A stretch of 64,000 nt of DNA, taken from the NCBI RefSeq assembly GCF_030052815.1, contig NC_079499.1, positions 100,474,480-100,538,479 of the forward strand. The letters run 5' to 3'. The notes below the pieces were generated by a model. The model saw only the letters and a program-made list of their open reading frames with translations. It did not search any database and was not told where the DNA came from. This DNA comes from Hevea brasiliensis (Eukaryota > Streptophyta > Magnoliopsida > Malpighiales > Euphorbiaceae). This document shows positions 22,821 through 34,490 of this stretch, piece after piece. Within the stretch, counting starts at the first letter, position 1. Each line of letters begins with the position of its first letter. Made by a program: the position numbers and the translations under genes.

Positions 22821-25800
22821 TCAGGATTGATTAACTTCTTTCAGCCTTAGTCTTGAAACCATGTGCTCTAACTTCTGCAAGGAAAAACAAACGAATCTTA
22901 TGTATGTGATTAAATTAACTTTCCAATTGGAAAACTGGATGACATTTAATTTCTTATATGAAAATATAGACCTAAATGTTTACACGATTTAGTTTACCAA
23001 ATTGACCAGTGGCAGAATTCCAGAAAACAAAGGATATATAGCGTGAACATTTGCATTTGAAAAGTTGCTCAATGTCTTGACTAATTGAAGAAAGTGTCCA
23101 TTATTTTTCCCACATCATCTTCTTTGTTATTATCCAGTGAGAGGCTGACAGAATGTTGTTGTAGGACAATATCAAATAATTAACCCCCACCCTATTCAAT
23201 ACAAATGAAAACATGCTGAAGTCTGCAAAACATATATATTTTCTTTTATCTAACTTTCACAAAAAATAGGTCAACCTATCATCAACCATATAAAACCATA
23301 TAAGCTATAATTCCTACCAAGGAATGATTCAGTTTTCCTAGTGCACAACAAAATAGCATACCATGCACTCGTATGCGTGTGGGAACCACCTGAAAATTGT
23401 GGAAGACAGATTCCACATTCATGTGAGAGCAGATGCACTATTTCCCAATATGCCTGGAGTAATGAATGATATTCTCTTCCAGGAAACTTTCAATCACATA
23501 ACTGCTTTAATTATGCAAGCATAATGCAACCAGTGCTATGAATAGATACTTCTCATAAAGGTCAGTTTTGACCTTTGGTTGCTAAACACAAGATTTGGAT
23601 GCTGCTACTATCATTCATATTTCAGCGTAATTTTGGCAACAAAATCGAAAAGACAAATGAATTTATGATTCCTTTGTAATCAAACGGCATTAAAGTCAAC
23701 AAACCTGCTCAGTATGTGGCAAATACTTCCCATCAAATGTCACAACAACACGATCTTTTCCATCCACACCTTTCACTTTATCAACAGAGCAGTAGAAATC
23801 TATGGCTGACATACTGACTCAAAAGAAAAATATATAACAAAGTGATGAGTAAATTAAGTTGATAATAAATAGCTTTATGCTCAGATATATAACGTGGCAG
23901 AAATCTAGGTGCACATATGTATGCGTGCTTATATTCATCCAACATAATCACCTGCAATGCATACAACATGTGTCTATGACATGAACACTTTTGGAACAAG
24001 CTTTCACAAGCACTAGAAAGAATAATTGCTACATAGTCTATGGGTTCATGAATAAGCAATAAGGAATAAGAATTTTCTATATGTAGAATAAGGGTAAGAC
24101 TATCTTTGCTAGGAGTTAATCAATGTTGACAAGCAACTGTGATTATATTCCATAACTTATTATTTGGTTTGGTTGCACAAAGATTATCTACTGTAATGTA
24201 ATGCCATTCACATTATGCCATTAGTACTGTTTCAATCAAATTAATATTACATATAATAATGTAATCATGATTACTTTATTTACTTGGTTAATAATTTTTA
24301 TTTCCAATACCACATTTATCCCTGTTGTTGCCACTGCCACCACCACCGGCCCGGCGGCCCCTAAACTGCTGGCATCACCACCAACAAATAAACTATTGAA
24401 TATAGGAAAAAAGTTGAAACTGCTAAAAAACATAGGATTAGAATCGCCAATACATTAGATTCTCATTCCATTAGTTTTTTGTTATAACACCTAATTCTCT
24501 ATATATGGTAGTGGTACAATGTTGTTTTGCTTAGAGTCATACAAAAATCCCTAAATCTCTCTGTTTTGCATTGTCCCCTTTCCAGGCTCTCTGGTTCTCT
24601 CCATCTCTTGCAGTCACAGTCTCCTTCCTTATCCTTCACCTTCAGTTCTTCTCTCATTTTCCTTTTCTTCTCACCCTGCAATCATAGTCATAGAGCCTCT
24701 CAAGTCACAGCCCACTCTCATCTTTGCCCATGAAGTATAGTGACGGAGGCAAACTTCAAATGAGTAAAGGTAGAGTAGCCGCAACCATTTTCCTCCTCGC
24801 TTTATGCAGTCATGCTTCTCACGATCTCACCTTCTCCAATAATCCCAGTTGCTGCCACGATCGAAGCTAGCATTCTGCCTCCCCATCCCTGTCCTTCTAA
24901 CCTCAAGCTCTCACCTTTCATTGTCAATGTGCCTTCAGTTTGATTCCTCCACTATTTTGGGTATTATTCTATTAATGTTTTGGGTTATTGTGTTGATTGT
25001 TGAACTAGGAATTGTTGTGTAATCTGTAATGGGTGTTGATTTGGCTTAATATGCATTTTTTTTTTCAATTAATTGAAAATTCTAGCATCTGAATATTGAT
25101 TTCTTTTTTGTTTACGGAGAATTATTGGGTATTTGATTGAAATTTGCTCTACTATTTCATCATGGATTTCCATTCACTAACATCTTTGCTAATTAACAAA
25201 CTTTTCGTTCATAGCAAAATCATTCTTTATATATTCCTTCAACGTAAAATTATGCAACTTACACATTTACCTACTCATACAGAACTCTATGCTATCAAAA
25301 AGATTAGTTTGGGATTATATTCTTGTTTTTCTTTCTAGTCTTTCAGTCCATAGATTCTTATTCTTACCTTCACCCATGAAGCTAGGTTAGTTACCATATT
25401 GGCCTCTTGAGTACTGAAATTCCAGATTCTTATTCTCCAAAACTTTGAGCCATCATGGAGGAAACATTTGTTCCTTTCCATGGTATAAAAATGATCTCAA
25501 AGAAAGGCTTTTGTGCTAGAAACAAAACTGGAATGGTGGTTTCCGTGCCAGTATCAAGTTTCAAAAGTTGAAGCCAAAACATGAATCACCAAACCGAACC
25601 AAATTAATTGACTCAGTTTGGTTCTATCCATATTTTTAGCAGTTTGGTTCTCATATTTTAGCATTTTGGTTATCTGGTTTGTTTGATTCGGTTTGAAACC
25701 AAAGTAACCATTTGCACAACCCTAGTTGTTGCTACTACTACCACCACCACCAGCCCCTCAACTGCTGCCATCACCACCAACAAATAATCTACTGGATATA

Positions 25801-26891
25801 GGAAAAAAAAAAAAGTTGTATTTACAACCAAACATAGGATTAGAATCACCATTACGTTAGATTCTCATTCCATTAATTTTTCATTATACCACATTCCATT
25901 GTATCCTACAAAACATAATCTAAACGTATCATCAATTTACAAAGAAGTTCATTTAGCCTATATTAACCATGCTTCTAGACATAGGTAGAATATCTTATCC
26001 TCTAAATCATATATTGATATTTGAGGCAAGAATTTCGAGGAGCAAGGCCAAGCAAACAAGAAACAATCACACAGCTACCTCAACAAGGAATCTTAAGACT
26101 TCCAACTCCTATTTTGAAATAAAAGTAAGGATTAAAGATAAAAGAATAAAAAAATTTTAACGAGAAAAAATTATAACAAGAAAACTCACATGCCATCACC
26201 AAACTCCTCATTAATAATTTCCTTGATGCTTTCACCAAAATGCAAAACCGCTTCATTCAACCTACAAATATTTTATGTCCCGAAAATATTAAAGGACTAC
26301 CCACTAGATTAAACAAACAAACAAACAAACAAACAAATAACTTAGAATAGAAATGTTCTCAGCATAGAGATTTATGAAAACAAGGATAGTGAAAATAGAC
26401 AAAATTAAGTAAAATCACAAATTCCCTCAGCATCATCAGTAACATCCATAAGCTTGAATTACAAATTAGCAATTCTACAATCTTTAAAAGTGGATGCTAT
26501 ATTTATCACCCACCCATGAAATCTCTAATTCCCTAATCACTAAAAAGAAAGTGAAACAAGCAAGCAAATTGAAATACTGAGAAAAGATGAAAACCCACCT
26601 GTAAACGGTCGGTTCTTGGATCAGGTCGGGGCGGTAAGACCTCATGGGTGGTTTAGTCATCTCGTCAAGCAGAGAGTCAGTGAGTTCAGGCAGCGCAGCT
26701 CGTAGCTTTGAGGAGGTATCTGGTTTGAGTTGGGCCTGGCGTCTTAACAACTGAGCAACGTAGACATTGGTGAGGCCAGTCTCCTCCGCAATCTGAGTGT
26801 AGGTCTTGGCGGACCTCTTTTTCACATCCAACAGGCGTTTGGATATTTCCGATTTGGTCTCTATCGTTTCAGGAGTGAACGTCTTTGACAT
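22821..26891 (-). CDS. CYN: Cyanate hydratase (cyanase), four exons, 175 aa
   Basis: Exons at 26599-26891, 26190-26261, 23705-23813 and 22821-22874 join through GT-AG introns to give 175 residues from the ATG at 26891 to a TGA at 22821. The N-terminal part is a helix-turn-helix-like fold ([19 protein letters not shown]). The C-terminal catalytic domain holds [29 protein letters not shown] and DGKYLPH. Catalytic residues known from the E. coli enzyme (Arg96, Glu99, Ser122) map to Arg98, Glu101 and Ser124 with identical spacing. The enzyme converts cyanate plus bicarbonate to ammonia and carbon dioxide (via carbamate) as a decamer. Plant cyanases are cytosolic and linked to cyanate detoxification and stress. 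The last exon ([15 protein letters not shown]) is the least conserved. Intron 2 is 2.4 kb and carries repeats; the other introns are 337 and 830 bp. Confidence 0.93.
24323..24490. repeat. Dispersed repeat, copy A, in cyanase intron 2
   Basis: About 168 bp sharing caccaacaaataa, atataggaaaaaa, cataggattagaatc and attagattctcattccatta with copy B at 25726-25893, in direct orientation. The CATAGGATTAGAATC and AGATTCTCATTCCATT segments look like the ends of a plant MITE family. Termini are not defined. Confidence 0.65.
25580..25720. repeat. Remnant resembling the end of a TCGGTTTGGTT-type hAT MITE
   Basis: A run of tttggttctat, tttggttatctggtt and gattcggtttgaaacc ends in TTGCACAACCCTA, which resembles a TAGGGGTGTGCA-type hAT terminus. 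The other end was not found. Confidence 0.4.
25726..25893. repeat. Dispersed repeat, copy B, in cyanase intron 2
   Basis: Direct-repeat partner of 24323-24490, 1.4 kb away in the same intron. It diverges by scattered substitutions and by a longer poly-A run before the GTTG motif. Confidence 0.65.
26311..26338. repeat. (AAAC)n microsatellite
   Basis: Six to seven AAAC units in intron 1 of the cyanase gene. Confidence 0.85.
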
Positions 26892-28565
26892 ATTTCCTCT
26901 CTTCTATCTCTATGGTCGAGTCACTGAAAAACAATGCTGATAAATTTTCAGTTTGTGGCTGCATAAAGGCGTTTTATAATTTTCTTTGTTTTATTTACTA
27001 TTATTTACCGCCGGCGGGTAGCCTCACGATTAACTCATGGCTTTATATTAATATAATAATTAAATATTTTTTTATTTAAAAATATAATAAGAGACAGAGA
27101 TAAATTATTTAATGATTCACTCGTTAAATATCACTTTTAATTTTTTAATAAATTAATTATTATATGAAAAAATTAAGTCAATTTATAATTATCACTTTAG
27201 AGAGACTTTATTTGGATGTAGCTATTTTTTTTTCTTATTTTAATGAAATTATAAAAAAAGTTGTTTAATGATTTCATTTTGTTTAAATATTTTAATTTTT
27301 TTATATTGTATTTTTTTTAAGAATTTACTTTATTTTCATTTTCTTTAAATATTAAAAATAAAAATAAGTCAAATTTTAAATAGCTTAATTTATTTCTTTC
27401 TTTTTAATCTCAAGCTAAGTTTGAATTCAATTAATTTCTTAAACTACTAAAACATATTAAATTTAAATTTAATTATTTTAAATTTATTTAAAATATAAAT
27501 TTGAGCTAGTAAATTATTAAATTATTTTAAGTGAATTAGAATTTTATTGAAATATACTTAATAACTTTATGCCATCAAATGAAACCATGAAAGAAGCTTC
27601 TCTTTTTCACAGAGAAGCTAATTCCTTTTTTTTTTAAAGCCAATTCCTATCTCCCTCCTCACGTTTCGAATGTCATGAGAAATAGCATATGTAGTGCACA
27701 ATTTATTTTGTATTTTATTTATTTATTTATTATATATTTTATTTATTTCTCTTAAATCTATTTAGTTTAACCGGTAAATATAATTAATAGCTTATAATAT
27801 ATAATTATTTCTGTTAATTGATGTTTGATAGTTAATAATAACTAATTTATATTAAAACTATGTTCAATAATATTAATCGTTCTAATATCCGTTAATTATA
27901 TTTATAGTTATCATCAAATATCGAATAGTATAAGTAAGAGAAGTTGTATTTTAACTACATTAAATGTCACCTTAAAAATTATTACTAAACATGACTTAAG
28001 TATTTAATAAAATTTTATCTAACTACTGTTGTTGGTGTGTAAAATGATTAATAACGATATATATATCATATTAATATTTTACTATAATTTTTATAAAATT
28101 ATTTTAATATTATTATATATAAAATGAATTAAAATTATTTGTATTTTTTATTAAAAGTAAATTGTCTTACTTTTTATATTAAATAAAGCTAATTGATTAT
28201 TTATTATATTATGCAATGTTAATAATTTTAAATTTTTATAAAATTTTTATAAAATTTTTAAATTATTTAAAAATAAATATAATTTATTTAATTTTTAGTA
28301 TTATTTAGTAATTTATTTTGAAAGCACTCAATAAATGTTAAAATTTAATTAGGAAAAAATTATCTCAGTTACAGCACAGCCAACACAACCATTCTCTCGT
28401 GCGTTTCAATGTTTGCAACTTTTGTTAACCTTTTTATGCACACCAAATTTAATATATATACAGTTCGGTTATATTTTATTTTTTAATTTTAATAATTAAA
28501 TCGAATAAAAATATGTATATATTTTTTTAAATTAAAACCCAATGGCTTAACAAAAAAACCAACAA
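26892..28565. other. AT-rich spacer between divergent cyanase and MORF3-like genes
   Basis: The first ~100 bases should hold the cyanase leader and promoter. The rest is strongly AT-rich, without frames or recognisable repeats. The two genes are transcribed away from each other, but the ~1.8-kb gap argues against a compact shared promoter. Confidence 0.5.
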
Positions 28566-28665
28566 AGCCCAAAAATAAGAAGTCTATCAATTGGAGGGCC
28601 CAGGAGCCCAATAAAAGTGGATAGATATATCTTCCAGGGAAAGATAAATACCCCCAAAACCCTAA
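28566..28665 (+). promoter_or_regulatory. Site II elements and telo-box upstream of the MORF3-like gene
   Basis: Three site II motifs, TGGGCT/TGGGCC read on the minus strand, lie at 28566-28571, 28597-28602 and 28605-28610. A telo-box AAACCCTAA lies at 28657-28665, 65 bases before the ATG. This pairing is known from plant promoters of mitochondrial-protein, ribosomal-protein and other proliferation-linked genes (TCP-factor binding at site II). It fits a nuclear gene for an organellar protein. Confidence 0.7.
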
Positions 28666-28729
28666 ACGCCCATATCTCCCAAAAACCTCGTTTCTCACTC
28701 TCTTCGAGTGTCGCTTGCTTCCCAACAGA

Positions 28730-29647
28730 ATGGCCCAAACCCTAGCTCGCTCTTTCATTTCTACCACCGCTCGCCGCCTCACTTACTTTAATCTTCTTCC
28801 CAAATGCCTCCTATCCACCACCACGGCTACCATAACGCGTCCTCCGTCTCCCCAACCTCTGCTTTTTTGCCGCCGACCATTGCTACCACTCTCTCACGCC
28901 GTACAGTCAATCAAACCTGGTGGTCCGACCCGATTGACTTCGATTCGATGCCGGGTTAACCGGTCGGGCAATTCCCCCTACTCACCTTTGAACTCGGGCT
29001 CTAATTTCAGTGACCGCCCTCCCAATGAGATGGCTCCGCTTTTCCCAGGATGTGATTACCAGCACTGGCTTATTGTCATGGACAAGCCTGGTGGAGAGGG
29101 CGCCACCAAGCAGCAGATGATTGATTGTTATATTCAAACCCTAGCCAAAGTTTTGGGCAGGTAAAGTGACTTTTCTTTCTTTTTTCTTTTTTTTCCCGCG
29201 GGTGTTAAATGATTATAAATTTTGGATGTTTGGTTGTTAATGTTGTTGATTTGGGTACTAGAGCTGATTGAAAATTTTATTTGTTGACTGGATGAAAGGT
29301 TGGTTATTTTTGTTGAGTGTGCATGAATTCTGTTTGTTTTTTTGTCTCAGTGAGGAGGAAGCTAAAAAGAAGATTTACAATGTTTCATGTGAGAGGTATT
29401 TTGGATTCGGCTGTGAGATTGATGAGGAGACTTCAAACAAGCTAGAAGGTTTTTTTTTTTTTTTTTTTTTTCTTTTTTTTCATTTTCTAATAAGATACTC
29501 CTAATCGTGCTTTTATTTAGGGTCTATAAAATGATTTTTTTTTTCCTTTTTGGGGGTAACAGGCTTGCCTGGTGTTCTGTTTGTCCTGCCTGATTCTTAT
29601 GTTGATCCTGAAAACAAAGATTATGGTGGTAAGCTTTTGCACTGCAA

Positions 29648-29738
<91 letters not shown>

Positions 29739-31374
29739 TCTTCTTTGTGTCTGTCCTTGTTTGTGAGTTTATAGATGAATGATGAAATCAATGTTAATCA
29801 GTCTTGATTTTGACAAGAGGCAGTGCAGTGCTTCTACTTTTATGCAATATGGATTAGGAAATGATGTGATTTTGTAATTGGTTTTCCTTTAATCTGCAGT
29901 CCATCTTGGCAAAGCTTAATGAGTCTTGCAGGCAATGATGAGCTTTGAATGCTAATGGACTTGCACCAAATGTTCTCTCTAAACTGTTCTGTACTTTTTA
30001 TATTTTGTGAAGGTTCAGATCAGTAGAGATCAAACATAACTTTGCAACACTTGATTGTGTTTATAGATGAATCATAAAGAGATCGATGCTAATTTTCACA
30101 AAAGGGAGTGCAGTTGTTTCTACTTCTATCGAGTATGAAATATGAAATGATGTGACTGTATAATTGAATTTTCCTTTAATGCACAGTCCATCTTGGCAAA
30201 GCTGAAGGAGGGTTGCAGGCAATCTAGCATAAAATGATCTCTCTAAACCATTATTTGTTTTGTATACACTGTGAAGCTGCTGATCAGTGGGGGTCAAATA
30301 GGATTATCACAACATTTGTTTGTGTTTATAGGTGAATGATGCAATTATTTCCTTGTCAAAAGCATAATTACCTGTGTCTTACTATACACTGCTCTAATTA
30401 CCTCCTTTTTTGTCTTTTCTTAATATTTGTGTTGAGTTGAGGGGAGCTGTCCGTGCCATCATGTTTTGGTGGACATCCTAATTACAGCCCCTTCTCCATC
30501 CTTTATTTTTATGTTGGGGAGTTTTTTTGCCTCCATTTTCACCTCATCTTATCTGGCAATGACAGTGACCTTGAGGGGCAATATGTTGTTTTAACTCTTA
30601 GAGGATCAGAATCAAATTTTTCGCATTACCCCTTTTATCTTTGTACCATGTGTTCTGTATTTTGTTGAGATATAGAACTGTTTCAGTTAAGATTCTTTGA
30701 TTTGAGTTGAGTTGAACTATTGTTTTCCATTGTGGTCCATCTTGGCAAAGCTAATAACCCCTACTGGGTAATGTCTAGCTTTGAATGCTAATGGACTCAC
30801 AATAAACTTCTCTCACCTGTTCTGTACTGTACTCCTTGTACTAAATGGAGCTGCAGAATCATTGGAGATGAGACATGAAAGAAAAAAAGAGGTAGACCTA
30901 AATTGACTTGGAGGAGAATAGTACAACATGACTTAGAAGCATTACACATTTCTGAGGATTTAACCCAAAATCGTTCAGAGTGGAAAAAGCGAATTCATAT
31001 AGCCGACCCTAAATTTTTGGGATAAAGGCTTAGTTGAGTTGAGTTGAGTTGAGTTGTATACTTTTACGTTGAATAAGCACGTTATGGTAGTTAAATAAAA
31101 ATTGGTATAGGATTTACTGTTGAAGTAGTGTATTGTTTGTATGCAAGTTTCAAGTTGGAAAAAGTGTTAGCCATTGTGGTAGTCCCTCATGATGATTGTT
31201 ATAAATTTTGCACATCTTGTTCATGTTGTAGCTGAGTTGTTCGTGAATGGAGAGATTGTTCAAAGATCACCTGAAAGACAGAGAAGGGTGGAACCACAGC
31301 CACAAAGAGCTAACGACAGACCCAGATACAATGATAGAACCCGATATGTACGTCGCAGAGAAAATATGCGGTGA
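28730..31374 (+). CDS. MORF3: Multiple organellar RNA editing factor, MORF3-like (245 aa)
   Basis: Exons 28730-29160, 29351-29448, 29563-29628 and 31232-31374 splice with GT-AG borders into 245 residues. The first ~70 residues are Arg/Ser/Thr-rich without acids ([17 protein letters not shown]), as in a mitochondrial presequence. The MORF domain starts at about residue 100 ([20 protein letters not shown]) and continues through [20 protein letters not shown] and [21 protein letters not shown]. The C-terminus is Arg-rich and ends RRRENMR. MORF/RIP proteins bind pentatricopeptide editing factors and are needed for C-to-U editing of organellar transcripts. Length and the short C-terminal tail fit MORF3 better than the longer MORF1 or MORF8, but the paralog call rests on memory of the sequences. 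The third intron (1.6 kb) is packed with repeats. Confidence 0.9.
29652..29736. repeat. Compound (CT)n(AT)n microsatellite in intron 3
   Basis: About 28 CT units followed by about 14 AT units, 23 bases after the donor site of exon 3 of the MORF3-like gene. Likely polymorphic. Confidence 0.95.
29762..30880. repeat. Tandem repeat of ~295-bp units in MORF3-like intron 3
   Basis: Shared landmarks are gtttatagatgaatgatg, cagtgcagt...ctactt, cctttaat-gca-cagtccatcttggcaaagct, gcaggcaat, gctaatggac, ctctctaaac and tttgtgaag. They recur at about 29762-30055 and 30056-30322. A third copy is broken into about 30323-30350 and 30733-30880 by unrelated sequence. The repeated ctgcagTCCATCTTGG resembles a splice acceptor and could seed cryptic exons. 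Confidence 0.75.
30880..31056 (+). mobile_element. RTE-type LINE 3' end with TTGAG tail
   Basis: 30889-31026 encodes the C-terminal end of an RTE-class reverse transcriptase: RGRPKLTW, then [21 protein letters not shown] and a stop. It is followed by gggataaaggctt and a (TTGAG)n tail (about 31035-31056). Severely 5'-truncated insertions with short simple-repeat tails are normal for RTE elements. This one sits in intron 3 of the MORF3-like gene, next to the broken third tandem copy. Confidence 0.85.
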
Positions 31375-32414
31375 AACACTTGGTGGAAAAATTAGCTGTA
31401 TAGTTTCTGGCATTTGATGCCAGTCTTTCCTCAGTTGTTTATGCATATGATATGTTAAAACGTTGGGTAGGGCGAGTGGAACTATGATGGCTCTACCTGA
31501 TTATTTTTCTAGACACTGTGAAAAGGGTGTGATGATTGTAAGACGTACTGTCCCTGACTCTGATACCTTAAATGTTTAGACTGGATGTCTGCTGTTTTTC
31601 ATCTTTATTCTACTATGCCTTTCTTTTTTTTTTTTTAAGTTTCATCTTAATGAAGTGGCTGAACTTTAAGAGTTATATAAAACCAACAACTAGGCCACCT
31701 TATTGCCTTCTGTCTGATTTGATTTTACTATGTTATCCAAATATAACGAAAATTATTCAATATTTTTATATACATACTTGGTCTCACATGTCTATGTATT
31801 ATTCCCAAGACCATCAACTATTTTCATTTTAGATATGACAAATAAAGATGGACAAAATGCGTGGGGTCCAACGAATTTTTCCTGTGTAGCGTACAACTTC
31901 ATTTTTAGATCTATTGAAATAATTGTAAGATGATTCCCCGATGCTTGTAGCTTCTCCTGCTTTCTTCTTCCATTGTAAAGCATTGATTTTCATTTAGTTT
32001 CCTTTCTCGTTCCATCATTTTCTTTCACAAGGAGTTTGAATTTCACTACGCTCAACATTATGGTTAATCACCGGACCAATGCCGCATGTAGTACGCGAGT
32101 ATTGGCAATTCATCGTCTGCTTATAAGATTGGCCAACAAAGAATAGGCACACTGTTATAACAGGTACACAGATTTAAGTCGCACCAAGTATGTTCATAGG
32201 CAAAACAAGAGAGAGAATCTTCACTTGAAACGAATAGAACACTCAGAACTCTTTTAACCTTTTTATGTTTCTTGAATTTCACACAAAAATATGTAATAGG
32301 TAGAAAATATAAAATTTATAATGGTCCATAATTAGCTGGTTTATATCCTTTGCTTTCACAATAGATCTTCAAGTCACAATATAAAATTTTTTAAATTTAT
32401 AAATACATATTCAA
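31375..32414. other. 3' UTR of the MORF3-like gene and spacer
   Basis: The first few hundred bases are the likely 3' UTR. The rest shows no gene or clear repeat. Confidence 0.5.
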
Positions 32415-32805
32415 AATTTAAGGCTTGAATAACACACACCATTGCATATTATACTTTCTAGAATAGAATTCCATCCGCGGTGAGTCAGAAAAGCACCGGT
32501 CAATGCGCGGGACTGTACTTGATGCCTTGAACACCAAGGTACTAGAAGCCCTCTTATCTTCAATATTTTCAAAATATTCTTGGTGCAAAAATCCAGAATT
32601 TCCCATCACCACGTCAGGCCTGACGATCCATGGAAATGGGAGCTTGCAAGCTATTTGCCGGATCCCATCCAAATTCTTGAAACCGCTGATCTGACTTACA
32701 GTCATGCTTCCATAATTCATATAGAACCTACTGAGTCTTGTCCAGCCACTCAATTTTCCTTCCATATAGATTGGACCTCAGAGACTTAGCCACAAAAAGA
32801 GCATG
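32415..32805 (-). pseudogene. UGT85A-type glycosyltransferase pseudogene fragment
   Basis: On the minus strand the homology begins at AKSLRSNL (about 32800) and runs through [31 protein letters not shown] and the start of the PSPG region. Frames change several times: the PSPG remnant THRGWNSILESI (about 32440-32475) is in another frame from [10 protein letters not shown]. The conserved HCGW reads HRGW. Both ends are missing. It is the second UGT85-type relic in the window and is closely similar in sequence to 20943-21240 and 62111-63663. Confidence 0.85.
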
Positions 32806-34490
32806 TTGGGAATTTTTGATGGGCCCAAATATCTTGGGTTGCATCTCGGTCTGATAGTGGTGTCGAACCCAAAATTTATTAGACCATCAACAAAGCCCGA
32901 CCCTTTGGACCGAATTAAACGTCTGTGATTAAACTCACTAACTCAGCATTAACAGAGTTTGTGTGAAAACTTTTGGACTTTGGATTGTAGAAGTTTGGCT
33001 AGTGCATAGCTGCTTTAAGGGATTCACATGGCCTTGGGCAGGGTATGAAAGAAGAACTGCTTGGGGTTTGTTAGGGGTGTAAATAAACTAAATTGTTTAT
33101 AAGCTTGAAGGTTAAATTGATTTTAAATTTGGAGAGAATTCAAATCACTTTTTAATTTATTTTAATTCGATCTTATATAAGTGATTAGATTACTTTATGC
33201 ATTAAAATAATCAGTCAAATAAATATTACAACCCATTTACTAATATTCATTCTTTAATTTTTTTTTTTATTTTTCCGACATGAGATATATAATCTCAACA
33301 ATTGAGTTTTTAAATATCACATCCAAGCCATGAAAATTGAAGAAATATCTTAGAATAATGTGTAGTGAAAAAGGTAGAATATCCAACAACCTAGGTGAAT
33401 ATGCTTTTCATGCAAAACTAAGATTTTTTTTTTTTATTTTTTTGCCGGCCATTATTGTTGTATTATTCATTCATCTATTACATTATATTGTGTGCTTTTG
33501 TGCTGTACAGAAAGAAAGAAAAAAAAAGTTTGGTGGGGTTGTATAACCATGATATCCTATTTAGTATTAACAAAAAAAATATTTTTAAATATATTAATTA
33601 AAATATTAAAAATTAATTTTTTTATTTTTAAAAATAATAAAATAATTTTTTTCAAATTATTAAAAACATTTATAATTATGTTTTTTTAATACAACAATAT
33701 CAAACAGGCTTTAACCCAATTGATTTGACTTAATGAGAAATATTTTAATATAATTATGTGTTTTAAAATAATTAAAAAAAAAACAGTTGGATCAATTCAC
33801 AGTTTAATTATCGGTTTGACCATCTGATTTGAAAATATGGGTTGTTTCCTTCTTTTTGTCAGTTTGATTTGTGCATACTCTTGTTTGTTTGGAGAGGAGG
33901 ATTGCAGGCTAGTGATATTTGTGCCTTTTTCACTGTTTTGGATTATGATTGGTGTTAGTCATGTTGTTGCTGCAATGAATTGTTTACCAACCAATAGAAA
34001 TGATTACAAACTATTCCTTTTCAATTCTTTTCTGCAAGTTTTCATTATCAAAACCTTAAATGGGGCGTTAATTGCCATTTCTGTGAGGTAATTATCACAT
34101 ATGTATTTTTATAAAATTTTAATTTTAATTTTTTTAAATTTATTATTCTAATTTAATTTTATAAAAATTATTGTGATTCAAAATTAAATATTTTTTAAAT
34201 TAATTTACTAATTCAATTATTTTAAAAATAAAATTATTTATTTTATTAATTTCTTTTAGTATATAAATGAATTCACTTGGCTTACTCACTATTGCTCAAG
34301 TATTTTGTTTTATTTTTATTTTTAATCTGTTACTAACAAAATCACTGAATTTTAAATTTATTTCATATAAATCTCTTTAATTTACAATAATAAACTTTCT
34401 AATTAAAAAGAATAAAATTATAATTTTATTTTCTTCTTCTTCTTTACCTTTTCCTTTTTATATTTATTAATAAAATTATTAATTATATAT
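32806..34490. other. Spacer without recognisable genes
   Basis: AT-rich DNA. A ttaggggtgtaaat at about 33074 resembles an hAT terminus, but no partner end was found. Short hydrophobic open frames (for example 33837-34091) come from T-rich sequence and show no family resemblance. Confidence 0.45.

Noticed and set aside
29268..29774. Frames with long Phe and Ser-Leu runs in the MORF3-like gene
   Set aside because: Read through introns and the CT/AT microsatellite; the true exons have clear splice sites and family homology.
33074..33240. ttaggggtgtaaat as the start of another hAT MITE
   Set aside because: No matching opposite terminus or target duplication found downstream.
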